Origin: an uncultured Rhizobiaceae group bacterium
GTDB taxonomy: Bacteria > Pseudomonadota > Alphaproteobacteria > Rhizobiales > Rhizobiaceae
NCBI GenBank assembly: GCA_938030645.1
Contig: CALHHQ010000235.1
Span: forward strand, 1-5,667
Direction: 5' to 3'
DNA: 5,667 bases
The position numbers and the translations under genes are program-made. Within the stretch, counting starts at the first letter, position 1; each line of letters starts with the position of its first letter. Positions 1 through 5,667 of the stretch are shown piece after piece. The notes under the pieces were generated by a model, which saw only the letters and a list, made by a program, of their open reading frames with translations, did not search any database and was not told where the DNA came from.

Positions 1-110
1 CCGTTGCGGCCAACAAAACCCACACGCGCACCCATGGGCACAACCATAGAGGCGTTTTCCAGCAACAGGCGTCCCTGCATTCTAAACGTGAGATCATTTA
101 CTTTAAGCAT
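1..110 (-). CDS. ABC-F family ATPase, N-terminal fragment (cut by left window edge)
   Basis: Only the first 36 codons plus two bases of the next codon lie in the window. The start is the ATG at 108-110. The peptide opens MLKVNDLTFRMQGRLLLENA and continues to GARVGFVGRNG, the classic opening of an ATP-binding cassette: a beta-strand pair, then the start of the Walker A P-loop (GxxGxGKS/T), which is cut at the edge. The lack of membrane segments and the close match to the Uup/EttA/YheS style of N-terminus point to ABC-F proteins. These are soluble twin-ATPase proteins that act on ribosomes rather than in transport. The gene lies 62 nt downstream of the MFS gene on the same strand, so co-transcription is possible, though I see no strong ribosome-binding site. 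The ABC-F subgroup cannot be decided from this fragment, and an ordinary transporter ATPase subunit remains a less likely alternative. Confidence 0.8.
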   Translation of the reverse strand, partial: MLKVNDLTFRMQGRLLLENASMVVPMGARVGFVGRN

Positions 111-172
111 GGTCGGGCTTGTGGTGGATTAGACCGCGAAACGCAAGGGGAGTTGACGCAGTTACGGGTTAT

Positions 173-1390
173 TTATGCAGCGACTGCGCGGCTGTTGCTG
201 CGCAACCGCATGAGTAAAAATGCAGCAATTGCCATGTTGAGGAAATTCCACGCAATGCCGTTGTAAAAGGCCATGTCGTAAGAGCCTGTCACATCATAAA
301 TCCAGCCAGACATCCACCCCCCAAAAGCCATGCCAAAAATAGTCGCCATAATCACGAAGCCTACCCGTGCGCCAGCTTCCTTTGCAGGCATAGTTTCGCG
401 AACGATGATCGCATAGCTTGGCACAATGCCTCCTTGGGAGAGGCCAAATACGAGACTGACAATGTAGAGCGAAACGAGCCCATCAAATGGAAGATAAAGA
501 AACAAACCGATACATTGCGCTGTCGAGCCAATAAGCAAAGTGACCAAGCCGCCAAGCTTGTCTGCCAAAACGCCTGAGATAAGACGCGAGACGACGCCAC
601 CAAACAACATGAGTGACAGCATCTGCGACCCTGCAACGGCCCCAAACCCAAGGTCGATGCACAAAGCCACAATGTGAACCTGCGGCATGGCCATGGCCAC
701 GCAACAGGCAACGCCTGCAACGGCCAGCAATATCTGCATGGTGTTGGGGGAGAAGCCCGTGGAACGCACTGCTGATTGGGAAATCGCATCCGCGCGGTCC
801 GCCATGATTTTCGTGACCCGTTTTCGCAACATAAGTGCCATAGGCAGCATGATAACGACTGTGGAAATTGCCAGAACCCAATAAGCCCCACGCCATCCAT
901 AAACAGCCATCACGGGCGTCAAGAAAAACGGCCAAACAACACCAGACAAATAGTTGCCACTTGCAGCAATCGCCACCGCCAAACCACGTCGTTTCATGAA
1001 CCAATGGGAGATGTCTGCAATCAATGGGCCAAAACAAGCAGCTGTTCCAAACCCAATGATGAAGTGCAAAAGTGACAAGATGAATATGGTCGGGGTTATG
1101 GCAGACAATCCATAACCGACAGCACTGGCGATTGCTGCCATGGAAATCGCCATATGAACGCCGAAGCGATCCACCGCTCGGCCAATCACGAGGTTGCCGA
1201 GAGCAAACCCGACCATGGTGAGAATATAGGGCAGGGTCGCATCTGCACGGCCAACGCCAAACTCTTTTTGGACAGCTGGCAGCACAAGAATAACCGCCCA
1301 CATGCCAGCATTGCCAACAATCGCAATGATCAACGACACCGTAAGGCGTTGCCAAGAATATGTGCTGTCAGTGAGATCGTCTTGCTCCAT
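173..1390 (-). CDS. MFS transporter, monocarboxylate / oxalate-formate antiporter-like
   Basis: A 405-residue inner-membrane permease of the major facilitator superfamily with about 12 predicted membrane segments: roughly 18-40, 51-73, 79-98, 102-124, 136-158, 168-188, 218-243, 252-275, 282-302, 305-328, 342-364 and 375-396. A basic cytoplasmic loop (189-215) joins the two halves. The loop-2 signature is GRAVDRFG at 70-77, with a degenerate second copy, GVLADKLGG, at 273-281. The stretch WFMKRRGLAVAIAASGN (130-146) and the C-terminal GWIYDVTGSYDMAF (362-375) resemble the monocarboxylate/oxalate-formate antiporter-like branch, so a small organic anion is a plausible substrate. The exact substrate cannot be read from sequence. 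The ATG at 1388-1390 is the first start after an in-frame TAG four codons upstream. The gene follows msrQ by 61 nt, and that gap carries palindromes that could regulate it separately. Confidence 0.88.
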   Translation of the reverse strand: MEQDDLTDSTYSWQRLTVSLIIAIVGNAGMWAVILVLPAVQKEFGVGRADATLPYILTMVGFALGNLVIGRAVDRFGVHMAISMAAIASAVGYGLSAITPTIFILSLLHFIIGFGTAACFGPLIADISHWFMKRRGLAVAIAASGNYLSGVVWPFFLTPVMAVYGWRGAYWVLAISTVVIMLPMALMLRKRVTKIMADRADAISQSAVRSTGFSPNTMQILLAVAGVACCVAMAMPQVHIVALCIDLGFGAVAGSQMLSLMLFGGVVSRLISGVLADKLGGLVTLLIGSTAQCIGLFLYLPFDGLVSLYIVSLVFGLSQGGIVPSYAIIVRETMPAKEAGARVGFVIMATIFGMAFGGWMSGWIYDVTGSYDMAFYNGIAWNFLNMAIAAFLLMRLRSNSRAVAA

Positions 1391-1424
1391 CGCCGGACGC
1401 TAGGAGCATACCTTGAGTGGGGCA

Positions 1425-1446
1425 ACCACTAAGTGGTGCGATGCAC
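1425..1446. promoter_or_regulatory. Overlapping palindromes in the msrQ-MFS gap (candidate operator)
   Basis: Positions 1425-1437 form a perfect 13-bp palindrome, ACCACT-A-AGTGGT. A second, smaller one, GTGC-GAT-GCAC, overlaps it at 1436-1446. Both lie between the msrQ stop and the MFS start, 35 to 56 nt before the MFS ATG. Read as RNA, the first could form only a 5-bp stem with a 3-nt loop, and no T-run follows on the minus strand, so a rho-independent terminator is unlikely. A binding site for a dimeric regulator of the MFS gene fits better. No convincing -35/-10 pair was found next to it, and no regulator gene is in the window. Confidence 0.35.
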
Positions 1447-1451
1447 TTGTT

Positions 1452-2054
1452 TCAAGCGGTTTGGACTGATTTCCGATACCTATAATAACGCCAAACCAAC
1501 AACGCTAATATGACAGCAAGATAAGCCAATGGCTCAGGGTGCCACGTTTTCTTCAGCAACACGTAATGAACCGCGCCAAAAAGAACGGCGGGATAAGCCA
1601 GCTTGTGCAAGTTGCGCCATGCTGATGCGCCCAGTTTTTTAACGGATGCATTGTTGGACGTAATCGCCAATGGCAACAGAAGAAGAAAAGCTGCCATGCC
1701 TATGGTGATATAGGGACGTTTGACGATATCGCCCCAAATTTCCCACCAGCCAAACTGTCGATCAAGTGCCACATACACGATGAGGTGCAGGGCCACGTAA
1801 GCAAAAGCCACCAAGCCGATAGCGCGGCGGTACTTTACCAAGTTGATGCGTGCCACCCTCAAAAGCGGAGTGATGAACAATCCTGCGACAAGAAACTTCA
1901 AAGCCCATTCGCCAAGCTCGTTTTCCAGAGCGTCAAGTGGATCCGCACCCAATTGGTTGGTGAAAGCTGCATAAAACAAATAAGCGGCAGGGATCAGTCC
2001 AACAGGATAAATCAGCCAGGAGGGCAGGACAGTCCAGAATCTAGATTGAGCCAT
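1452..2054 (-). CDS. msrQ: MsrQ, haem-binding membrane subunit of the MsrPQ methionine sulfoxide reductase
   Basis: A 200-residue inner-membrane protein of the ferric-reductase-like transmembrane family (formerly YedZ). It carries electrons from the respiratory chain or a flavin reductase to the periplasmic MsrP. Six membrane segments are visible at about 12-30, 48-66, 78-97, 114-132, 149-166 and 174-190. Family hallmarks are LGADPLDALENELGEWALKF (35-54), ITPLLR (61-66) and RRAIGL (76-81). The histidines expected to ligate haem are His90 (VALHL), His150 (NLHKL) and His163 (AVHYV); their order and spacing match those of E. coli MsrQ. Length is close to the family norm of about 200-210. The start ATG lies 14 nt after the msrP stop codon, so the two genes are almost certainly one transcript and probably translationally linked. 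I see no strong Shine-Dalgarno sequence. Family assignment is very secure. Confidence 0.97.
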   Translation of the reverse strand: MAQSRFWTVLPSWLIYPVGLIPAAYLFYAAFTNQLGADPLDALENELGEWALKFLVAGLFITPLLRVARINLVKYRRAIGLVAFAYVALHLIVYVALDRQFGWWEIWGDIVKRPYITIGMAAFLLLLPLAITSNNASVKKLGASAWRNLHKLAYPAVLFGAVHYVLLKKTWHPEPLAYLAVILALLVWRYYRYRKSVQTA

Positions 2055-2068
2055 CGCAGAAAGAGAGC

Positions 2069-3010
2069 CTAGTAGTTCTTTTTCAAGTCCATGCCTTCAT
2101 ACAAGGAACCCACTTCGTCTGCATAGCCGTTTAAAAATTTGGTTTCTTTGCGGGCTGCAAATATTCCGCCTCCAATAACCCGTTCACTGGCTTGGCTCCA
2201 GCGTGGGTGGCTGACTTCAGGGTTTACGTTTGAATAGAACCCATATTCGCTCGGCCCGGCCTTGTTCCACGATGTGGGTGGTTCTTTCTCCACCAAATTC
2301 ATGGACACGATGGATTTGATGCTTTTGAAGCCATATTTCCATGGCACCACGAGGCGAACAGGTGCGCCGTTCTGGTTTGGAAGAACATCACCGAACAAGC
2401 CTACTGCTAATATCGTCAGTGGATGCAAGGCCTCGTCCATGCGGAGACCTTCCACATAAGGCCAAGGCAAAGAGGGGAACAGCCCCCTTTGACCCGGCAT
2501 TTCTTCTGGCCGCTGAAGTGTCTCAAACGCCACATATTTTGCGCTGCCTTGAACATCAAATTGTTTCAACACACTGGCAAGCGGAATGCCGACCCATGGA
2601 ATCACCATCGACCAAGCCTCAACACAGCGGAAACGATAGATGCGTTCTTCCAGATCGAATTTGGTGAGGAGAGTTTCAATGTCGAGTGTGCCCGGCTTAT
2701 TGACCATGCCACCCACATCCACAGTCCAAGGCCGTGTAGTCAGTGAGCCCGCATTTTTCACAGGGTCAGACTTGGCTGTGCCGAATTCGTAGAAATTATT
2801 GTAGCTGGTGACGGCAACTTTATCAGTCGGCTTCTCATCGGTGGAATATTTGCTTTTCGATGTTTCCAAAGCCGCATGAGCCGCACCCATTCCGATCAAC
2901 GGCGAAAGGCCTATGCCCGCAGCACCTGCCATGAATGTGCGTCGATTGAGGTATTCGCTCTTTGAGGTGATTTCAGAGGGAAGAGGCTGGGAATATTTAT
3001 ATACGGGCAT
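2069..3010 (-). CDS. msrP: MsrP, periplasmic molybdopterin methionine sulfoxide reductase catalytic subunit
   Basis: A 313-residue enzyme (formerly YedY) that reduces protein-bound methionine sulfoxide in the periplasm, repairing envelope proteins after oxidation by species such as hypochlorous acid. A twin-arginine signal is evident: NRRTFMAG at 22-29 with the arginine pair at 23-24, a hydrophobic stretch at 27-43, and a probable cleavage site after AHA (44-46). This means export in folded, cofactor-loaded form by the Tat system. The mature part is a sulfite-oxidase-type molybdopterin domain. Cys129 in YRFRCVEAWSMVIPW (125-139) is the expected molybdenum ligand; its codon is at 2624-2626. 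Other family blocks are RGLFPSLPWPYVEGLRMDEA (175-194), NGAPVRLVVPWKYGFKSIKS (214-233) and the terminal ERVIGGG (276-282). It appears complete and intact. It needs MsrQ, encoded 14 nt downstream, and an imported molybdopterin cofactor whose synthesis genes are not in the window. Confidence 0.97.
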   Translation of the reverse strand: MPVYKYSQPLPSEITSKSEYLNRRTFMAGAAGIGLSPLIGMGAAHAALETSKSKYSTDEKPTDKVAVTSYNNFYEFGTAKSDPVKNAGSLTTRPWTVDVGGMVNKPGTLDIETLLTKFDLEERIYRFRCVEAWSMVIPWVGIPLASVLKQFDVQGSAKYVAFETLQRPEEMPGQRGLFPSLPWPYVEGLRMDEALHPLTILAVGLFGDVLPNQNGAPVRLVVPWKYGFKSIKSIVSMNLVEKEPPTSWNKAGPSEYGFYSNVNPEVSHPRWSQASERVIGGGIFAARKETKFLNGYADEVGSLYEGMDLKKNY

Positions 3011-3041
3011 GAAAACGATCCGATATCAACATGATGTTCTG

Positions 3042-3071
3042 AATATACGGGTTTTGGACCAAAAGGTTCAA
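3042..3071 (-). promoter_or_regulatory. Predicted sigma70-like promoter of msrPQ
   Basis: On the minus strand, TTGAAC (3066-3071, 4 of 6 to the -35 consensus) is followed after an 18-bp spacer by TATATT (3042-3047, 5 of 6 to the -10 consensus). Transcription would start near 3035, giving a leader of roughly 25 nt before the msrP ATG at 3010. The promoter lies wholly in the 83-nt gap behind the upstream DMT-family gene, so msrPQ can be expressed independently of it. A perfect palindrome sits in the spacer (listed separately). Alphaproteobacterial promoters match the E. coli consensus loosely, so this is a sequence-based prediction only. Confidence 0.5.
3052..3064. promoter_or_regulatory. 13-bp palindrome in the msrP promoter spacer (candidate operator)
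   Basis: Positions 3052-3064 read TTTTGG-A-CCAAAA, a perfect inverted repeat with 6-bp arms around one central base. It lies between the predicted -35 (3066-3071) and -10 (3042-3047) of msrPQ. A dimeric regulator bound here would either block polymerase or, MerR-style, act from the spacer. It is a poor terminator candidate for the upstream DMT gene: with a realistic loop the stem is only about 5 bp, mostly A-T, and no U-tract follows. The regulator is unknown and not encoded in the window. Confidence 0.4.
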
Positions 3072-3093
3072 TTAAACTTCGGTAAAGTGTCTG

Positions 3094-3993
3094 TTATGTC
3101 TCGGTTTGTTTGGGTTTTCGATTCACCAGCACAATGCCAAGACCAACCAAAACAAGCGCTCCCAGCAGAGTTATCGTAATCGGTTCATCCAGGATAAGCC
3201 AACCGAAGGCGACCCCGAAAACGGGCGCCAAAAATCCGAAACTCGCCATGTCAGATGCCGGATATTTGGAAAGCAACCAGAACCAAAATGAAAAGCCGAA
3301 GGACACGACGACAAACACCTGAAATGTAAATATTCCAATGTGATAGGGCTGAACGTCTCGAATGAGATCCCCAAAGAAAGGCGCTGCAATCAGAACAATG
3401 GGTGCAGATACAGCCAATTGATAAACAAGCTGCATTTCCGGTGTGGAGCGAGACAGTTTTGTCACCCGTGCAGACAGCGCAATGCCAGCCCACATGATCG
3501 CGCCCAACAAGCACATAACATCTCCCCACAGCGCAAATTCGCCAGCCTGCTGAGGCCGGTCCAACATCGCCAGCGAAACACCTGCCATCGCGAGAACGAG
3601 GCCAAGAATTCGAATTCCTGTCAAACGCTCACCGGGAATCAAAAAATGCGCTGCCAACGCAACCCAAAATGGCATGGTGTAAAAGAAGATCGAAGTACGG
3701 GCGACCGTGGTGTAATCAAGCGCCAGAAACAACAAAATAAATTCACCGGAAAACAACAATCCGCAAATCAGCCCTCCAAGCAAACTTCCGTCCGTAAAAG
3801 ATAATTTCCGTTTGGCGATAAGTGCGAAGATCACAATGACGGGCAGGGCGCACAACGATCGTAAACCTGCTTGAAAGACAGGTTGCAAACCGCCATTGAC
3901 CACTTTGATCAACACTTGGTTGAGACCAAGAAGAGCGGAAAACAAGATCAGGCTAAATGCCCCAAAATTATCGATGTGTGTTTTCTTTTCCAT
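3094..3993 (-). CDS. EamA/DMT-family transporter
   Basis: An inner-membrane protein of the drug/metabolite transporter superfamily made of two EamA repeats, giving about ten membrane segments. From the ATG at 3991-3993 it has 299 residues, the usual family length, and starts MEKKTHIDNFGAFSLILFSA. The reading frame stays open upstream to an ATG at 4045-4047 (317 residues). The extra 18 residues are polar and arginine-rich, with no clear ribosome-binding site, so I prefer the shorter form; neither start has a strong Shine-Dalgarno sequence. The first repeat covers about 12-144 and the second about 156-290 of the shorter form. The C-terminal block APVFGVAFGWLILDEPITIT followed by a glycine-rich helix and LVNRKPKQ is the typical EamA ending. 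Family members export amino acids, nucleosides or other metabolites, and the substrate here cannot be inferred. The gene is 83 nt upstream of msrP on the same strand and divergent from the GST gene. Confidence 0.88.
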   Translation of the reverse strand: MEKKTHIDNFGAFSLILFSALLGLNQVLIKVVNGGLQPVFQAGLRSLCALPVIVIFALIAKRKLSFTDGSLLGGLICGLLFSGEFILLFLALDYTTVARTSIFFYTMPFWVALAAHFLIPGERLTGIRILGLVLAMAGVSLAMLDRPQQAGEFALWGDVMCLLGAIMWAGIALSARVTKLSRSTPEMQLVYQLAVSAPIVLIAAPFFGDLIRDVQPYHIGIFTFQVFVVVSFGFSFWFWLLSKYPASDMASFGFLAPVFGVAFGWLILDEPITITLLGALVLVGLGIVLVNRKPKQTET

Positions 3994-4082
3994 AAATGGC
4001 CAGTCCCGACGCCGCTCTCTAACCATCGCTACAGATGGAAGGTTCATGACGCAATCAAAACAACGTTAGTGACTTTCGGCCT

Positions 4083-4112
4083 TTGAAATGAGGTGGTATT
4101 CCAGTTCAAAAT
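4083..4112 (+). promoter_or_regulatory. Weak candidate promoter for the GST gene
   Basis: In the divergent region, TTGAAA (4083-4088, 5 of 6 to the -35 consensus) is followed after 18 bp by CAAAAT (4107-4112, 4 of 6 to the -10 consensus). This would place a start about 16 nt before the GST ATG at 4135. The hexamers overlap an inverted repeat, TTTGAA (4082-4087) and TTCAAA (4105-4110), with a 17-bp spacer. A matching promoter for the leftward DMT gene was not found. The region from about 3994 to 4134 holds no other feature I can support. Confidence 0.25.
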
Positions 4113-4134
4113 CAAAACCTGAAAGACATTCCCC

Positions 4135-4824
4135 ATGGCCATCCAAATTTACGAACTCTGCGGTGCAGATGAAACCAATCTGTTCAGCCCACATTGTTGG
4201 AAAACGCGCCTGAGCGTGGCGCACAAAGGTTTGGATTATGAAACCATTGCCACCCCGTTTACATCGGTTGCAACCGTGGAAGGTGGCGACAGCCGTCGCG
4301 TTCCTGTCATCCGCGATGGTGACACTGTTGTTGAGGAGAGTTTTGCAATCGCTGAATATCTTGATGCAACTTATCCTGACGCTCCTAAGTTGCTGCATTC
4401 GGGTGTCGATAAAGCAATGACGAACTTCGTTATCAATTGGTCGCAAACCCAGTTGCATCCGCTTGTGGCCCGTATGGCGATTATGGAAATCCATGATTCA
4501 CTGGCTCCAAATGATCAGACATTTTTCCGCTCCACGCGTGAAAAGCTGTTTGGCATGTCACTGGAAGACTTCTCGACCAAGATGGCCGCCACCTCAGATG
4601 ATCTCAAGAAGGCTCTGGTTCCATTAGAACTTACGCTGAAAAAGCAGAAATTCATTGGCGGGGACAAGCCTCATTTCGCTGATTATGTGGTGTTTGGAGC
4701 GCTCCAATGGTTGCGCATTTGCAAAGGTGAAAGCGTGTTGCCGCAAGAAGGTTCAGTGGCCGATTGGTTCAACGGATTGCTGGACATGTATGACGGCATG
4801 GGACGTGCGGCCAAGGCTGCCTAA
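4135..4824 (+). CDS. Glutathione S-transferase family protein, beta-etherase (LigE)-like
   Basis: A 229-residue soluble, presumably cytoplasmic protein with the two-domain GST fold. The N-terminal thioredoxin-like domain (about 3-85) has FSPHCWKTRLSVAHKGLDYE at 17-36, where Ser18 is the probable thiol-activating residue and Cys21 lies three residues on. The cis-proline motif RRVPVI (54-59) and the glutathione gamma-glutamyl site EES at 67-69, followed by FAIAEYLDATYPDAP (70-84), complete the domain. The helical C-terminal domain (about 92-225) contains FIGGDKPHFADYVVFGALQW (173-192), with the conserved aspartate (Asp183) of the GST folding motif. The tryptophan after the active site and the SFAIAEYL wording resemble the LigE/beta-etherase-like branch, common in alphaproteobacteria. 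Most such members have unknown substrates, so lignin ether cleavage should not be assumed. The ATG at 4135 has only a weak purine-rich GAAAGA upstream. The gene is divergent from the DMT gene and convergent with the PHP gene. Confidence 0.9.
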   Translation: MAIQIYELCGADETNLFSPHCWKTRLSVAHKGLDYETIATPFTSVATVEGGDSRRVPVIRDGDTVVEESFAIAEYLDATYPDAPKLLHSGVDKAMTNFVINWSQTQLHPLVARMAIMEIHDSLAPNDQTFFRSTREKLFGMSLEDFSTKMAATSDDLKKALVPLELTLKKQKFIGGDKPHFADYVVFGALQWLRICKGESVLPQEGSVADWFNGLLDMYDGMGRAAKAA

Positions 4825-4841
4825 CCAAACTCGGGCGTAGT

Positions 4842-5667
4842 CTAGTCCTTCCAAAATGGATTAGACCACGCGCGCTTTCCATTGGCATCGACGATCGAAA
4901 TGCGTTTCCAAGGTGAAGGCACGACGCGATTGAACGGCAATGTGACATTCGTCAGACCGTCTCCAAGCTTTTGAGATGTGGCCACGCCTTGACCCATCAA
5001 AGTGACAAGAGAGCAGGGAGAGCACTCAACGGTCACGCTATCCTCGTTCCAAATAATGTTATGGAAATCAGGCCCTTGGCTGGAGTAATGGAATCCATTT
5101 TTCAACGCTTCCAACAGCGCTTCTGGCGAATTTTCTTCAGCTTTCACCATCACCCATCCACCGAAATGGTCATTCTGAATAAAGTGCGCATCATCGGTTG
5201 CGCAAAGGGTTAATCTGCGTCCAGCGTTCAACAAGTTGTCTAAGGTTTGAAGTCCGTATCCACGATCGCATTCCACATCGCACCCGTGATTATACACCTC
5301 CACCGCATGTGCACCTTCTACAGAAAGTGCATCTGCGTCGGTGAGTGTCGACCAATGTGGATGAGCTATTGCGACAAAAGCACCTTCGTCTCTCGCCCGT
5401 TTGGATAATTCTGCTGCTGTTTCCTGATGGGGAACAGGCAAAAAGTCGGGCGAATTGGAAGGCGTGAAATCAGCGGGCAATCCCACCGCCAATATATGCC
5501 AAAGATCTCCATTGGACATCGTGCCCGAGTGCATTTCTGCACCGAGTATCGTGGTGAAACTGTCTGTTCGAAATGCGGACGTATCCGTTATGGGATAGTC
5601 AAATTTGCCTATAAAATGATCGGTCAAAGCGATGAAGTCGTAGCCTTGATCGGCATAGCGTCTGCAC
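4842..5667 (-). CDS. PHP-domain metallohydrolase, CehA/McbA-like (N-terminus beyond right window edge)
   Basis: The frame is open to the right edge, giving 275 codons including the stop plus one base; the true start lies outside. Translation across the edge reads YADQGYDFIALTDHF, the second PHP metal motif. The TTG at 5625-5627 encodes the leucine of that motif and is not a start codon. Numbering from that leucine, likely metal ligands are Asp3-His4 (TDHF), Glu31 (GAEMHSG), His89 and perhaps His91 (AIAHPHW), and Asp145/Asp146 with His148 (TDDAHF). The first PHP motif (HxH) would be encoded upstream of the window. The C-terminal part (about 190-261) is a beta-rich tail ending ISIVDANGKRAWSNPFWKD, typical of CehA/McbA-like proteins. 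The family includes phosphoesterases and some carbamate or amide hydrolases, and the substrate is unknown here. The stop lies 17 nt from the GST stop, and no terminator hairpin is visible in that gap. Confidence 0.88.
   Translation of the reverse strand, partial: CRRYADQGYDFIALTDHFIGKFDYPITDTSAFRTDSFTTILGAEMHSGTMSNGDLWHILAVGLPADFTPSNSPDFLPVPHQETAAELSKRARDEGAFVAIAHPHWSTLTDADALSVEGAHAVEVYNHGCDVECDRGYGLQTLDNLLNAGRRLTLCATDDAHFIQNDHFGGWVMVKAEENSPEALLEALKNGFHYSSQGPDFHNIIWNEDSVTVECSPCSLVTLMGQGVATSQKLGDGLTNVTLPFNRVVPSPWKRISIVDANGKRAWSNPFWKD

Noticed and set aside
111..172. Possible promoter for the ABC-F gene (TCTAAT on the minus strand, complement of 128-133)
   Set aside because: The hexamer is a fair -10, but no acceptable -35 lies 16-18 bp upstream, so no promoter is called. 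No terminator hairpin for the MFS gene is visible in this gap either.
483..1355. Long open frame (290 codons) on the minus strand overlapping the MFS gene, plus a 179-codon frame at 361-900
   Set aside because: Both are alternative frames of the MFS gene on the same strand. Their translations are rich in Cys, Trp and His with no family resemblance, while the 173-1390 frame has a clear MFS pattern.
2341..2746. Overlapping plus-strand frames of about 107 codons opposite msrP
   Set aside because: Antisense shadows of msrP, whose own frame matches the family from end to end.
3340..3804. 154-codon plus-strand frame opposite the DMT gene
   Set aside because: Antisense shadow: Gln/Arg/His-rich, low-complexity translation with no recognisable domain, no promoter or ribosome-binding site, and fully inside a well-supported gene.
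4066..4494. 142-codon minus-strand frame opposite the GST start
   Set aside because: Antisense to a clear GST gene, with no family resemblance in its translation.
4825..4841. Shared terminator between the convergent GST and PHP genes
   Set aside because: The gap is only 17 nt. The nearby TCCA-AAA-TGGA (4850-4860) lies inside the PHP coding end, has 4-bp arms and no T-run.
125..4867. Exact 11-mer TGGATTAGACC at 125-135 and again at 4857-4867
   Set aside because: In 5.7 kb a few exact 11-mer repeats are expected by chance. One copy is intergenic and the other codes for the PHP C-terminus, and the flanks do not extend the match, so it is not an attachment site or element border.

Overview
The window looks like ordinary chromosomal DNA from a Gram-negative bacterium, most likely an alphaproteobacterium (Hyphomicrobiales-like). 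This rests on the MsrP/MsrQ sequence style, a LigE-like glutathione transferase, a CehA/McbA-type PHP protein, middling GC content and mostly weak Shine-Dalgarno sequences. No genus is claimed. Coding density is high: six nearly adjoining genes plus one fragment, with no RNA gene, CRISPR array, transposase or prophage gene seen.

Layout. The left part reads leftward, from about 3993 to 1: an EamA/DMT-family transporter (3094-3993), msrP (2069-3010), msrQ (1452-2054), an MFS permease (173-1390), and the first 36 codons of an ABC-F ATPase that leaves the window at its left edge (1-110). A divergent intergenic region (about 3994-4134) separates this block from a rightward glutathione S-transferase gene (4135-4824). 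The GST gene converges, with a 17-nt gap, on a leftward PHP-domain metallohydrolase gene (4842-5667) that runs off the right edge.

Function. The clear functional unit is msrPQ, the periplasmic methionine sulfoxide reductase system. MsrP is a Tat-exported molybdopterin enzyme, and MsrQ is its haem-containing membrane electron donor. Together they repair oxidised methionines in envelope proteins. The neighbouring transporters and the GST could belong to a general stress or metabolite-export setting, but nothing in the sequence ties them to MsrPQ beyond adjacency.

Regulation. The most interesting non-coding signal is a perfect 13-bp palindrome that fills the spacer of a good sigma70-like promoter just upstream of msrP. 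A second perfect 13-bp palindrome, overlapped by a smaller one, lies in the msrQ-MFS gap. These are candidate operators. I found no convincing evidence of an undescribed multi-gene system.
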